Assembly: GCF_000321225.1 (NCBI RefSeq)
Contig: NW_004450459.1
Location: 1,074,471-1,138,470, forward strand
Length of the DNA stretch: 64,000 nucleotides
Origin: Odobenus rosmarus divergens
Taxonomy: Eukaryota > Chordata > Mammalia > Carnivora > Odobenidae
Reading direction: 5' to 3'
The notes beneath the pieces are model-generated. The model made no database searches. It saw only the letters and a program-made list of their open reading frames with translations, and was not told the origin of the DNA. Shown here piece by piece: positions 21,951-34,910 of this stretch; position 1 is the first letter of the stretch; each line of letters opens with the position of its first letter. The position numbers were made by a program, and so were the translations under genes.

Positions 21951-23005
21951 AAGACATATCAGAAATATTTTATACCGTATTTTTATAGTTATGCCAAAAT
22001 TTGTTGGTAATTTTAAAAAGATCTTTGAAGATTATAGAGCAATGGTAATAAAAAAACATTTTAGGTTATTGATAATAAGTTTAAATAGATGTTAGTAGCT
22101 TTGCAGGAGGGTGGACATTTTCCTTTATAAACACAAGATATAATGGCCACTGTAAAAACGTGACATGTAAGTAACTTCAGAACAGACTATGATAGAATAG
22201 TCATTCCAAAAAAGGATTAAAAATTAGGACCCTACTCTGCTTGTATTTTGAAAATCCAAGAAAAAGTTTTAGCTGCTCTTAAGGTGAATAATATGTATCA
22301 AAAAAGGTATATCTAAGTCAGAAAGTCAGCATCTTAAAGAAAGATACTATAAATGGTATGCAGTTATTAAGACCACTGAATTACCTCATTATGCTTCTCA
22401 CATTCTGAGTTAAACTAAAAATAATGAAAGATTAAATTCACTGAGCATAATAGAGTATCGCAGTTTGACATCTCTCCATTGAAAAATTGAAATCCTTTTT
22501 TTGAATCAGTAATTTTAATAAATTTAGATGAGAAAATTTCCAATCTCATCTTCCCAGGCAGGACTTAATGAGAATGGAATCTTTGTGAACCAAAGGGCAT
22601 ATTTTGAAAAGAAAGTAAATGCTCTCATTCGAAATGAAAAAAAAAAAAAAAAACCTAAGTGAGGAGATGAGAATTAATTACCAACAGGTAGACTTATTCA
22701 TCATGAACTCATTTACTGTGCACATAGTTCCATTTTCAGGGATTGAAACCAAATTGTGCCCTACAGGTTATCAGACTCTACCACTCAGGTAATACTTGAA
22801 TTCCCCCAGAAATAAATCTGGCAGCTGGTTAATCTAAACAGTATAAAAGTAGGGAAGGCATTCTCTTAACTCATACCTGAGTCCATTGCATCTTTGATTA
22901 ATCCTCATAATTAACAAAAGTTGATTCCCCACAATTTTCACCTTATTAGTCTTTAAGTTTTTGACTGGGCCATATAGAAGTTGGATCTCCCAGGTGATAG
23001 CTTGC

Positions 23006-23212
23006 TTTTTTTTTTTTTTAATTTTATTTATTTATTTGACAGAGAGGGAGAGACAACGAGAGAGGGAACACAAGCAGGGGGAATGTGAGAGGGAGAAGCA
23101 GGCTTCCCGAAGAGCAGGGAGCCCGATGCAATGCGGGGCTCAATCCCAGGCCCCTGGGATCATGACCTGAGCTGAAGGCAGATGCTTAACGACTGAGCCA
23201 CCCAGGCGCCCC
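23006..23212 (-). mobile_element. CAN-SINE, minus strand
   Basis: Poly(T), ATTTTATTTATTTATTTGAC, GA-rich body, then ACCCAGGCGCCCC. TSD GATAGCTT at about 22996 and 23213. Confidence 0.95.
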
Positions 23213-23219
23213 GATAGCT

Positions 23220-24498
23220 TTCATATACCCTCCTGACCTCCAGATTTTCTATTTGGATGAAATAATCCCAATTTCTCTATTCTGCATTTAATGTCAGGGA
23301 GCCAGTTTCAGCAACCAGTTGTGGTTTCTGTAAGGTGTCTTCTGTAGATTTAGTTCCTTGATTCCTTCATATAAATTCTAAAGAGATTTGTAGCATTGTT
23401 CTCTGCCTGCGAAACCCTGCTTTTACACTGCAACCTTCTGTTGCATTTTCCAGCTGCATGTCTCAGTTGTCCCTTGTAGTTGAGCCCTCAAAGTTTATTT
23501 TTTAAAAGCCAGAATGTCACATTTTTCTTAAAACGAGGAGGTTCTAAAACCTAAGAAATAGCATTTAATAATCTAGTGCTCATGTTGTCACTTAGATGTT
23601 TACTCTTCAAATGCACTTTGGGTATAAGAACATGATATATAGATGCTTAAATGCTCTGCATATGTCAGTTACTAAAATTGCCAACATAAAGGGGTTTTTA
23701 TTAGGTGTGTACTTCATTAACTTAAAAAAATATTAAGCAATTCAGATCAATAAACTTCTTTTTCAAATATGTGGTTCAAATATAAATAGCATCTAAAATA
23801 AAGCCTGATCAAAACTTTCTTATAAATTCATTGTCAGGTCTTTTATGGTAGATTATAGAAGCTGAAAGCAGGTATCAGATTTGCTGTTTCTAGAGCATCA
23901 TGTCCTAAGCTATGTTCCTTGAAATACTAGTGTCTTGAGAGAATTCATTAAGTTTCTTTAAAGAAGAAGTTTTCATGGTCAAAAATATTTAGAAAATGTT
24001 TGGTTATTATTGCACAGATTATTTTGACCATGAAACACTTCTCAGAGCCTTTAATATGCTAATATGTATCATCCCTGTATCTTCAAAAGAAGACCATGGT
24101 TTGCACTGGGCAATGTATTTTTAGAGGCACACTACTAACAGGGCACTGATAAAACAACGAATGTATTTTAGGAAAGATTTTTCTACAGTATATACTGTTT
24201 TTATTCAATGGTAGTGGTGTGGTTTTATTTATAAGTTTATTTTTTATGCTTTTTTATCTCACCGTAGATAAAAAGTTAATGCAAAATACTAAGGAAGTTA
24301 TTACTCTAAAATTTTCATATTCTCTGAATGTTATTCTCTTTTAATTGGGACCTACGTGGTATCAATGAACAGAAAGAAAATAGAAGTAAGAGATTTTACC
24401 ACTAGGTGGTGATAAACATTGCCACTCAGAAACAGTGAAGTGCAGCATTCCAGTGTTATTTAAGGCATTGAGCATGAAATGACAGGACTTTTGTTGTC
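23220..24498. other. Intergenic, nothing recognised except a CTCF-like site nearby
   Basis: AT-rich unique-looking sequence. A weak CTCF-like string CCACTAGGTGGTGAT lies at 24399-24413, with T in place of the conserved C of GGC. No exon-like or RNA-gene signal seen. Confidence 0.6.
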
Positions 24499-24499
24499 T

Positions 24500-24625
24500 A
24501 AAGTGGTGGTTTTAAACTTTAGCGTCCACAAGAATCACCTCAGGTATTTGTTTAAAATACAGGTACACTGAATCTGCAAATTTGGGGCTGAGTTTCTCAA
24601 TAAGCTCCCTAAGTGATTTGTTAGG
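24500..24625 (-). repeat. MER5A-type hAT relic
   Basis: AGTGGTGGTTTTAAACTTTA, ACAAGAATCACCTCAGG and AATTTGGGGCTGAGTT follow the order of the reverse MER5A consensus. Diverged. Confidence 0.6.
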
Positions 24626-27560
24626 GTAGTCAATGGCATTGACTTTGTAGTATACTGGCCTTAAGAGATTCTATATGTTGGACCTTAAATTGGACTATTG
24701 TAAAAATAAGACATTGAGAAGTTCCTGAGTCTTTTTACCTTAAGCATTTTTTAGAGTTTAGCATCTGCTTTAATTTAATATCAGTAAATATGAATTACGG
24801 TAAGAAATTGAAAAACACAAGCAGTCTTAGAGATATAGCAAGATGTCAGGCCAGCTTTTTTATGTTAGCAAATATTTTTTGATGTTTGTATAGGATGGTA
24901 ATTATTTGCTTTTGCCATTCAAAGCTTCTATCTTATTTCATTTTTTATTTACATTTATTTTGAAGTAAATTATTTTAATGAATTATCATCAAAGATTTTG
25001 TCTCTAAAGAAGTATATAGATATGTATCATTCTTTTTAAATGGACAAAGGAGCATGAAGGTGATGTAATTATCATCAGTGTTTAAAAACTGAAATAGAAT
25101 AATCACAGGAGAACAGAAATACACATGTATGTATCTGAGTATTTTTACAATCCTAAAGTGAATCTTCTTACAAAGTGAATGCTTTTTTTGATGTACTCAC
25201 AAATCTGTTCACTTATAGGTACAGTTTAATTTTCAGTAACTTCTTAATTATTTGCCTAAAACTCAGTGAGGTCAAGAACAAATGAAATATATATATATAT
25301 ATATATGGCCTTTTCATCCAGGGGTATAGCCATATGCAAATTTTATTCCATATGTGGATAGTAAGCTCTATTAAAATCATAGCAACTATTTTTACATATG
25401 ACTTCAGTAAAGAGAGAAAACATAAAGGTCATCCTTATTAGATAAGAAGTTTCATTTTAACATCTGAATTCTAATAAATGGATTGCATTATTTCCTTTTC
25501 TAGAAACAGTAACTCAAGGACACATGGATCCTGGGAACTGAAGGTATGGTATTACTAGGGGATCAGCTAGAAATATTTAGTTAACATATGAAGTTGCAGT
25601 TCGTTCATTATCATGACCATGTTTTGACTATATTTAAGGTAGAAAAGACTTGTCCTCAGTAGAATATGGAGATCCCTAATATTATACTTTGAGAAAGTTA
25701 CCAGGCCCTATGAAAATCCATTTGAGTGGTTATCTGTCACAGGAAAGAGAGTCCCCTGACTGTCTTAGATGAATTGCAGTCACTATCCAGATGTCAGGAT
25801 CCATGTGAGCCAACTAAGCTGCAAGCTGACTAAGGCCACAAGCACTGCGGTACCCTGGAGACGGCCTTTCTGACAATGCTGCTGCAGAAGTGGTGGAGGG
25901 AGGGCACCAGGAGACTGTTTTAGGAAAATCATTTTTGTATTTGAAGTACAAAAATCAAGTACAGTTTTCTATAGAAATTGGAAAAATGTTGAGCAGAAAA
26001 GGACAACCAAAGTGCTTACTCACAGATACTCCTATGAATCTACACTCTTTTAATTTTCCTGCCTGTACTCCGTTTCTGATTTTGTAGGTGAATGCTCTTG
26101 CTGCTAACTGATTTTCTTGCTCATATATTATCATCATTTTTCAGCATTAGTAATACACAGGTCACAGCATTCATTAGCACAGAGTTCTTAGAGGGTTTCT
26201 GGGCTTGTTTGTTCTGTTTTGTGTGGTTTTTTAATGCTAAAAGGAAAATTAAAGTCATCTACTTTAAAGTCATCTAATTAAAGTCATCCTCATTTGCTGG
26301 AAGATTTGATACACAAAAATACATCATTTAATTTTTTTCCCTTTCATCCTTGACAAAGTTGTTATATCTAGTTATATAAAAACTAGAAAATAGTTTTTAC
26401 ATTCTTAAATTATTGATCCTTTGGCACAAGAGACTTCCTTCCTCTTCCGCATTAGTACATTAGTAACTTGAGAATGTGACACTTGGGGGACAGTGTAGAA
26501 GGAGATTGTGATCTGTTACTGATAGGACTGACTTTAGGAAGAATCTGCAGTGGTTGCTGAAAACTGAAACTGGCTGACTTGCATTGGCAAGACCAAAATT
26601 GGACCAACAATGACCAAAAAAAAAAAAACAACCACATGCTTGGAGAGATAGTACTCATCTTGGTTTAACCATCATAAACTCCTACCAGGGCCCATCTACC
26701 ATTTAGGTACTACCTTGGCTTAATCCTTCCACCAGAAACACCTAGCAGGGCTCATTTCCTTCCACTTTTACCCTGAATCTGGGAATCCTAGGCACTGTCA
26801 TGTAGTCTCATCTTTCACACAGCCCAGTCTTATTTCAGTACTGTAACTCAAAGAAAGTATGCGGGGGGAAAGAATGAAAGTAGATTTCCTTTATATCATC
26901 CTGAAAGATGAGCAATATACTTCTACTTAATAGCTTTCAGTTACTTGTCATATAGGAATGTATCATGTCTTCTAGATCTTACTGATAGTTAACCTTCAGT
27001 TTCCCCAAGAGCAGGTTTCATACATGATACCAACATTGCCTTTTTGGACCTGTTTTCTCATCTAGAAAATAAAAGCAATACTAAAGGCAGTATAAATACA
27101 AACACCTGCAACATTCCTATGACAGTTTTCTGCAAAAATACCCATGAAACAGTCAAATAAAAAAAGTTAATGTTATTCATAGAAACTTAGGTAAGAATAA
27201 TGGAAACTAGAAGGAATTTTTGCTAGGTAAAGCCTTACATAAGGGATAGATTTTTATAAATGGCTGACTCAAATTCCATGTCAAAATAACTTGTTAGTAA
27301 AGCAAGATGACACCTTAGCCTCCCATCATCTAATAGTACTTATTAGTACCCTATGTATAAGAAAGCTGTTCTAATCACTTGAGGCAACTCTTGAGAGTCC
27401 CATCAGAAGAGGCTTTCTGGATTCTTAACCAGTGGCACTGAAGGTGTACTATCCTGGAGCTTTTCCTTAACCAAGTGAGCCACAGCTGGTATTCACCCCC
27501 CTACCTAAAAAAGGGTAGGGGGGTGGTGGTCATAAAAGGGAAGAGTAATGACAAGAGCAG
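24626..27560. other. Intergenic, no gene recognised
   Basis: AT-rich sequence with an (AT)n run at 25287-25306. Sequence at 25600-25920 and 26440-26830 has slightly higher GC but no recognisable repeat head, splice pattern or conserved frame. Confidence 0.6.
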
Positions 27561-27569
27561 CAAAGTGTC

Positions 27570-27850
27570 CCAAAAAGATCTCTTAGCCTCTACCTATGAC
27601 CAGATTTAGAATACTTAGAGCAGGATTTAAAAAAAAAAAAAAAAAAGTGTTCTTTCTAGCCGTCTTTCCTAAGAACTTTGGTCTTATCGCAAGGAAGTTC
27701 GTTACCGTCTACGCTAAGCCTATATCTGATGGACTTCTTGGGTTTACTGGAGGAACGAAATGGGTTTAACATTTCTGACTACCTGCTGGATCAGCATCAG
27801 CACTTGAGTGGACTGAAAAAGAGCTGAAAGCAGTCCTCAGAGTTTGCCAG
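27570..27850 (+). repeat. Unnamed repeat, copy A (related to copy B at 30965-31225)
   Basis: Colinear matches with copy B include GATCTCTTAGCCTCTACCTA, CGCAAGGAAGTTC, CTGGAGGAACGAAATGGG, ACCTGCTGGA and AGAGCTGAAAGCA. A poly(A) run interrupts copy A at 27629-27646. I do not recognise the family. Confidence 0.55.
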
Positions 27851-27884
27851 GTCTGCAGCTGGCCCTGCTAAATCTGTCCTCACT

Positions 27885-28790
27885 GAGAAATGAATAACTA
27901 AATGGACAAGAGGTTTGAACAAGCATTTCACAAAGGAGGCCAGGAAGGAATCACAGTTCCGTTTTTTTGTGTTTGTGTTTTGGTTTTGTTTTGGGGCAGA
28001 GGAAGGGAGAATTGGGTAAATTCCTTATCTTTTTTAAAGAAACATTAAAACATTGTCTTTATTACTTTGACAGGTAATGTAAGTTTAAGAATAATTTTTA
28101 AATCTATTAAATGTTCAGCCATATTAGTCATCAAGGAGATGCACATCAAAACTCTAGTAAGATACCCTTACACTGTTAAGAATGGCAAAAATTAAAATAT
28201 TGACAGTACCAAGTGTTGGTGAGAATGGGGAGCAACAGGAACTCTTGCGAACTGCTGGCAGTAGGGTAAATTGGCCCAACCACTTTGGAAATGTTTGACA
28301 AATACCGACTAATGTTGAAACATACATCTATCCTCAACTCAGTAATTCCACTTCTAAGCAAGTATCCAACAGAGATAAGAACACATGCATACACAAATAT
28401 ATAGAGAAGAATATTCTTAGCATTATTCATAATAACCCCAAAGTGGAAACAACTCGTGTCAACGGAATGCATAGAGTGAGATCCTGCTCTGTAACAAGGA
28501 CATGAGCTAACTTGCTACATGTAATAATTTGGATGAATGTTGTAAACATGATGATAAAAAAAACAAGGCAACAAAAAATGTGCTGTATGATTCCCAGTAT
28601 AAAACAGTTCAAAAACAAGCAAAATACACCTTTAGGCAGAATGGAGTGGGGAGAAGTCAGAAATGGGGCTGATGGTGTGCTAGTGATCTTGTCTTTCTTC
28701 ACTAGCATAGTGATAACTTTTTGAGCTATACTCTTAATGGTTTATGCATTTTTTAAAATTTATCTTACACTTCAATTAAAGGTTTTTTCT
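27885..28790 (+). repeat. Ancient L1 3' portion, sense
   Basis: ATGGACAAGAGGTTTGAACA, AGGAGATGCACATCAAAACT, TGTTGGTGAGAATGGGGAGC and AGTGGAAACAACTCGTGTC are in the order found at the end of L1 ORF2. Many substitutions; frames on either strand are not genes. Confidence 0.8.
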
Positions 28791-28799
28791 TAATGAATT

Positions 28800-29713
28800 A
28801 AGCAAAATCAGCATGAGGCTAATGGGACAGACCATTCTGCAGTATGAGAGAAAAACAAAATCCTGAGGCTTTTAGAAAGAAGGACTTTGTTTTTCCAGTG
28901 CATGTATAGTATGAAATATTAGAAAATATCTGCCTCAGCTCCCATCCTGGTGCAACAGAGCACTATGATGATGAGGGCAGAAGAGTAAGAGAGTGGGAAA
29001 AGAAAGGGAGAAGCCAAATTAAAATTTGTGTCAGAAACAATAGATAGTCCTAGTGCTAAAGAAAATCTAGCCCCAAATGAAGAAAGGTGAATATCAAACT
29101 GGTTTTCAGAAATCTGCAGGGTCTCCTAAGCCAACAAAAGGAAGATGTTCAACCAGATCAGAGCTGCCTTCCTCAGTGTTCTATATTGTGTGTAATAAGC
29201 TTCCCTTTAAGGGATTCTGTGGATTAAAGATGCTACAATAAACCAAAAGCACCAGAGTAAAAGATAAACTTTAAAAAGCACCTTCAGATGAATTTAATGA
29301 GAGAAAAGGTACAGATTTAAAAGGCTGATTACAAAGATTTATTCTTTGAATAATAGGTGTTCCCAAAGAAAACAAGAACAAATTAAACAATAAATAGTTT
29401 TAATAGGAGAATCCTTGATCTAAGAAAAGGCTCAAGTCTAAATGAAGATCCTCTTTTTACACATATAATGCCAGCTGGGATGGAGCAGAGTTTTGTAGTT
29501 TAGGATTTCTCCAAACACATGTGACTGTAACAGAAAAACATTCTGTGATATGCAACACACACTACTTGCCCTTTATGGAAAAAATTACTTGAATATAATC
29601 ACTACATTACCAAAATGAACCAAAATTAGGAAGAAAAGAATGAGGAAAGAAAGTATTGAAATCAATAAAACTATTAGGATAATGCAGATAATTTAAAACA
29701 TTTATTAAATGAT
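28800..29713. other. Intergenic, nothing recognised
   Basis: Purine-rich AT-rich sequence without a recognisable repeat, RNA gene or splice pattern. Confidence 0.5.
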
Positions 29714-29731
29714 TTATCTCAAGAAAAATTT

Positions 29732-29920
29732 TTTTAAAGATTTTATTTATTTATTTGACAGAGACAATGCGGGAAAAGGAACACAAGTAGGGGGAGTGGG
29801 AGAGCGAGAAGCAGGCTTTCCACTGAGCAGGGAGCCCGATGGTGCCTGATCCCAGGACCCTGGGATCATGACCTGAGCCGAAGGCAGACTCGCCTAACAA
29901 CTGAGCCACCCAGCCACCCC
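29732..29920 (-). mobile_element. CAN-SINE, minus strand
   Basis: TTTAAAGATTTTATTTATTT to CACCCAGCCACCCC. TSD TTATCTCAAGAAAAATTT (29714-29731) against TTATCTCAAAAAATTT (29921-29936). Confidence 0.94.
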
Positions 29921-30099
29921 TTATCTCAAAAAATTTAAATGGGGTTTAATAACCCCAGATTAACTTAATGAAGGCCAGGAAGAGATCCCACAGTTTCTTT
30001 TTTAGGATGTGAAATGAGGGGTAAAATCCTATCTTCTGTTAAAAAAAAAAAAAACTCTTTTTTACTTTGAAAATTAAATGTAAACTTAAGAATTTTTTG

Positions 30100-30221
30100 A
30101 GGGGTTCTTGGGTGGCTCTGTTGGTTAAGCACCCAATTCGCTCTCAAGTCTTGGATCTCAGGATTGTGAGTTCAAGCCCCATGCTGGTCCCATGCTGGGC
30201 GTGGAGCCTACTTAAAAAAAA
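30100..30221 (+). mobile_element. Short CAN-SINE, plus strand (tRNA-like head only)
   Basis: GGGGTTCTTGGGTGGCTCTG through GTTCAAGCCCCATGCTGG to TACTTAAAAAAAAG, with no CT-rich body. This is the shorter, older CAN-SINE form. An approximate TSD is around AAGAATTTTTTGA and AGAATCTTTTGA. Confidence 0.85.
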
Positions 30222-30615
30222 GAAGAATCTTTTGAAATCTGTTAAGGTGAATAATAATAAAATTAATAACAGAATGTCTCCTGTCCAAATCCTTGAAAAA
30301 GATAAAAAAGGAATCGCATATTTGACAAAAGTTGAAAGAAATAAGAATAGCAATTATGATCAAAACTGTTTAAATTGTTTAAATTCTAAAAACAGAATGA
30401 AATGATTTGCTTCTTCCAGAAGACTTACCTTTAATCAAATTCTGTCACATACGCCTAATACTAAAGTATTTCAGAGTACAGTTATAGAAAGTATAAATAG
30501 CATATTCACTACATAAAATTACAATTTGTAGTGAAGACAACAAACCCTAGAGTTTATATGCAGAATACTATAGGATTAAAATGGAGAAATACAAAGGCCT
30601 TTAAAATAGTGTAGA

Positions 30616-30770
30616 GGGGCTCCTGGGTGGCTCGGTTGGGCCTCTGCCTTTAGCTCAGGTCATGATCCCAGGGTTCTAGGATGGAGCCCTGCATTGGGCT
30701 CCCTGCTGAGCAGGGAGTCTGCCTCTCCCCTCTGCTCATGCTCTCTCTCTCAAAATCTTTTAAAATAAAT
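30616..30770 (+). mobile_element. CAN-SINE, plus strand, shortened
   Basis: GGGGCTCCTGGGTGGCTCGG head with a small deletion after the B-box region, ending TCTCTCTCTCAAAATC and an A-rich tail. TSD AAATAGTGTAGA against AAATAGTGTGGA. Confidence 0.92.
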
Positions 30771-30964
30771 AAATAGTGTGGAGATTATGGTGGAGATCTT
30801 AACATGTGTTCTGTGAACTATCATAAGACAAACCAAGTAGAAGGGAGATAAAAACGGAAAAAAAAATTATGTATAAAAAAATACAATTTTTTCTCAAATG
30901 GAATAGTTTACAAATCAATCAGATAGCAATATTGAATAATAGGTAGCTTAGGGAACCCAGAAAC

Positions 30965-31225
30965 ATCTCTTAACTTCTGCACATCAGCTGATTTAGAGCA
31001 TTTACAGCAAGATTCAAAACAACCCTCAAACTTGTTCTAAACTTTGTTTGGCCTCTTTGCCCTAAAGGCAAATCGCAAGGAAATCACTTCTGTTCCAAAC
31101 CTGGACCCTCTGGGCCTCAGCTTTCCTGGAGGAATGAAATGGCTCAGCATTTGGTGCTCACCTGCTGGACGTTCCGTCAGCATCTGACCAGACTGTAAAA
31201 GAACTGAAAGCAATTCTTGCAGCCT
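30965..31225 (+). repeat. Unnamed repeat, copy B (related to copy A at 27570-27850)
   Basis: Colinear with copy A; for example CATCTCTTAACTTCTGCACA, ATCGCAAGGAAATCAC, CTGGAGGAATGAAATGGCTC, CACCTGCTGGACG and AGAACTGAAAGCAATTC. It keeps a longer middle (CTGGACCCTCTGGGCCTCAG). The minus-strand frame across it is not obviously coding. Confidence 0.55.
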
Positions 31226-31254
31226 GATAATTCCCCTGAAGTGCATTTTATAGG

Positions 31255-32060
31255 GCAGAAGTTGTACAGGCTGTGTTCTTTGATCACAAGGTAATAAAAC
31301 CAGATAATAAAAGCATAATCACCTGGAAAATAATTTTAAAGCCCTCTTCTAAATAGCTATTTTATCAAAAAATGCAATGAAATAGAGTGAAAACAAAATG
31401 GCAAAAAAGTAGAGGAGGATATGTTTAAAGCTATGCTAAAGGGCAAATTGGTAGCCGTTGTTGCATAGAGGGGAAATGGATGAATTAAACATGTAACACT
31501 AGAAACAAAAGTAACAATAAAGATAAGACTAATAAATTAGAAAAAAGTAAAAAGGCACCTTAGCAAATGCATTTTTTAAAAATTCAAAATCAGAAATAAC
31601 AAAAGGTATGAAAAAACATAGAGGAGACTTAAGTGCCATCCTCAATTATATATTTTAATTTAAACATTTGTTATAAAATGTTAAGTATACCAGTTTAGAA
31701 TATCCAGTCAACAAGAATTAGAAATCCTGAGCAGGTCAATAACCAAAGAAGAAATTCAGGCAGTTATCAGTGAATTGTAGATCCTTAAATGGGCCCTGAT
31801 CACTTTATCCATTCTTCCAGAATTGAGAAGCACATTATTCCTCTGGTTTTTAAGTTTTTCCATGCAGCCTGGAAAAAGTGAGTACACACATCCATTTTGC
31901 ATAAATAACATTACCCTGATAACAAAACTTAAAAGGCAGTTAAAATGAAAGCTATATATTCTTAGTTTACCCATGAATATGGATGTAAACAAATCTAAAT
32001 AAGGTATTAGAAAGTGCAAATAATATGTTCAAAGAACAATTAATCATGACTAGTAGGGGG
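31255..32060 (+). repeat. Ancient L1/HAL1-type ORF2 relic, sense
   Basis: TTGATCACAAGGTAATAAAA, AAAGCTATGCTAAAGGGCAA, AGAAGAAATTCAGGCAG and ACATTACCCTGATAACAAAA follow the L1 ORF2 order from the endonuclease linker into RT. Frames are broken. Confidence 0.7.
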
Positions 32061-32379
32061 CTTATCCTTTGATGAAAGAGCAATTCACATTAAGAAAAAT
32101 TATTACTGTAATACTTATCTTCATAGGACCATAATGAGATCTGGAAGTTGATTACTTATCCATTCTTGTGATTGTGTAAATGCCATGGACAGTTAGATTA
32201 TATTTGGTTTCCTTGAAACAGTCACTAGCTGGAGAAATGGGATTAGCCTGACATCTGTAAGTGAAGCAATGTCTAACCCTCCCCTCTAACTACATGATTG
32301 CTATATAATGGAGAAACAAAGTATGGATGGGTATCAGTGAGAGAACCAAAATGTCTACAAACAGCTTCTTAGAAAAAGC

Positions 32380-32590
32380 TCAATTTATTGAGCCCTTACT
32401 ATTTGCCAGGCATTAGGCTAATTGCTTTACATCTCAAAACCTATGAAGTATTGTTCTTGTTTTATCAAAAGGAAGCTAAGGTGCTCTGAGAGATGAAGTA
32501 ATTTGCCCAAGATCACACAGCCAGCAAAGGGGGAAGCTGCACTTTGGACACAGTCTTCACTGAAACCCATATTCTTAACCAGTACACTAA
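32380..32590 (-). repeat. MIR element, minus
   Basis: TTATTGAGCCCTTACTATTT, TTGCCCAAGATCACACAGCC and a final ATTCTTAACCAGTACACTA are the reverse MIR order. Confidence 0.8.
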
Positions 32591-33204
32591 ATATCAACAG
32601 CTGTAACAATTCAGAAACTACCATACGCACCAATTGAATATTATACAACAACAGATCCTTCCAGAACTATGGAATAGCTTGGGAATAATGCTTACTATTT
32701 AATGAAGACAAACAGTATACAAAATTGCATATAGTGTGGTTTTTAAATTTTTAAGCTAGGGTGAGTTTGAGATGAAGCCAATGTATGTGTGCTTTTCACC
32801 ATTTTCCATTTTTCCTTGGTGAACATGTATAATTTTTAAAAATCTAAAAAATACACTGTATCACCTGCAAGACTGAACACTTTCTGTAAGTAAAACCTGT
32901 TTATTTTTGTAACCTCCAACTCAGCTATGCACTTTACACATAATGGGCACAAAATGGTTATCTATTTGGATTACAACATAAAGGGTCCTATATATGTCTC
33001 TTACTACAGAGATGCTGTAAACAAATCTAAGTTTTCTATAAATATCCTAGTGATTGTTCAGATGCCATTTTTTCAAATTGAGACCCTACTTACTAGGCTG
33101 ATTCTTAAAGATTCTAATTTTAATTTCAATTTTATGTTTCTGGTGTTTTTTATAAATGTATTAGTGGCTAAATCACAGTCCACATACAAATCTTGGTGAT
33201 ATTT

Positions 33205-33425
33205 TAAAATAATAGGTAACATTTATTGAACTCTTGCTAAGTCAATACTGTCCTAGGCACTTTAAGACATTTTCCCATTTAGCAGTCCCAACAATTCCAT
33301 GGAATTAAAACTGTGAGACACAGAGACGTTAAATGACTTCTGCCAGGACACACAACAAGTAAATAATGGAGCTGATAGTCACACTCAGGAAGTATGACTC
33401 CATGTCTTCGCTTAAGTTCACACAC
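33205..33425 (-). repeat. MIR element, minus
   Basis: ACATTTATTGAACTCTTGCT, CCTAGGCACTTTAAGACATT and CAGGACACACAACAAGTAAA give the reverse MIR order. Confidence 0.75.
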
Positions 33426-33959
33426 TGTAATTCAAGTGCTGTTCTTTGTTTAAGAATGAAGTATAAAATCTTTGTCACAAAAATAGAGCATGTGATGGAG
33501 AGATTATTTTATTTCATTTTGTGGCCCCTTGAGAGAGTGGGGTGATAGAAAAGGAGAGAAAAGTATAATTGAGATGAGAGGAAGTGAAGAAAGCAAAAGA
33601 GAGAGGGACTACAGATGGCAGAAAAAGGAATGATGACTCAGTGGCTTTGGGGTGAAAGCATTGCTCCCTTTTCTACTTTGGTTGCACAAGCTTAGTGAGC
33701 GACCATATTGAGCACCTATGTACTGAGTGCTCAGGGACACTGGTGAGAAGAGGGAAAAAAATAGCTTCCTTGCCCTTATGTATATAGTCTAATTCTTATG
33801 TAGTTTGAAGAAATAGTGTACTGTAGGGCCAGCTGCCACTTGGGTAGGGCAGGCTGGCTCCTCCCAAACCTCTTCCAAAGGATTCACCCAAACAAAAGAA
33901 TTCCCTATTACTGTCCCACTTGTTTTGTACACACCTAATTCTTTTTGTTTGTTTTACAG

Positions 33960-34910
33960 GTCTTTTTGTTCTGTTTTATTTTTGAGGTAAAGATTATAGT
34001 GCAGTGTGCAAATAATAAGTATAAGGTTCAATAAATTTTGACAAATGCATACGCTCTTGTAACTGCTGGAGACAGTTTCCATATGTCTTGCAAGCAGAGG
34101 CAACGTCTCTCTTTTCAGGAATGTTTTTATAGTGAACAGTCTTGAAAGGTAATGTCCCATCTGGAGCAAAAGGCAGGTTTGTTTACTGTCCAGTATGATA
34201 AAGATAATGTCTTCTTCCAGAGCAAAGGACAGGTACACTTACTGGCCTTTATAAAAGATTCAGGTTCCTGAAGGTTGAAGATCTTCAGTTCTGACACAAG
34301 CTTACTGCATACACAGCACCAATCTGGGCCCCTCTTCGTTACCTGTTTAAGGCTTAGGGGACAAGAGGAACCAATGCAAGCATGATGCTCAAACTGCTTA
34401 TTGTGCTGTGGATAATAAAGTTCTTTGTCTCTGACTCAGGAGTTTGTGTCTATTGCCAGCATCCACAAGATTGGCAGGCTAACTTGCTGTCTTGCAAGTA
34501 GGGTAAAACCTCAGACCCTTCACAGTTCTTGACAGCCACTCTCCTTCAAGATATGGACCTATCCATTGAAGCAGCAAGTTCCTCCTACCCCTCTCCCATC
34601 AGTCTCACAAGAGATGATCCTATTTCTGGTTGTTTTCTTTCACAATAGATAGTTTTTTGCCTTTTCTAGAACATCACATACATGGAATCATACAACAAAT
34701 ACTCTTGTGTTTCCCCATCTCACTCAGCAGGTCTGTAAGATACATCCATGCTGTTGTATATATGCTTGGTTCATTCCTTTTCATGTCTGAGTAGTATTCC
34801 ATTGTTAGAATAGTCTTCAATTTATCCATTCCCCTTTGATGGACATTTGGGTTGTTTTCAGCTTGCAGAGTAAAACTGCTATAAACATCCACGTGTTTAG
34901 TAATGTTTTA
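33960..34910 (-). repeat. Antisense L1 3' portion, interrupted by an LTR
   Basis: Left part (about 33960-34066) has AATAAATTTTGACAAATGCA. Right part (about 34535-34910) has CACATACATGGAATCATACA, GAGTAGTATTCCATTG and TTGATGGACATTTGGGTTG, all typical of reverse L1 3' sequence. The intervening block is the LTR-like element at about 34067-34530. Confidence 0.75.
34067..34530 (+). mobile_element. Probable solo endogenous-retrovirus LTR inserted in L1
   Basis: A block of about 460 bp unrelated to the flanking L1. It has a TATA-like TTTATAAAAG at about 34249 and an AATAAA at 34414-34419 followed by a GT/T-rich stretch, the U3-R-U5 layout of an LTR. No internal retroviral genes are present. The exact TG...CA ends and TSD are uncertain. 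TGTCTTGCAAG occurs near both ends (34084 and 34488). Confidence 0.55.
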
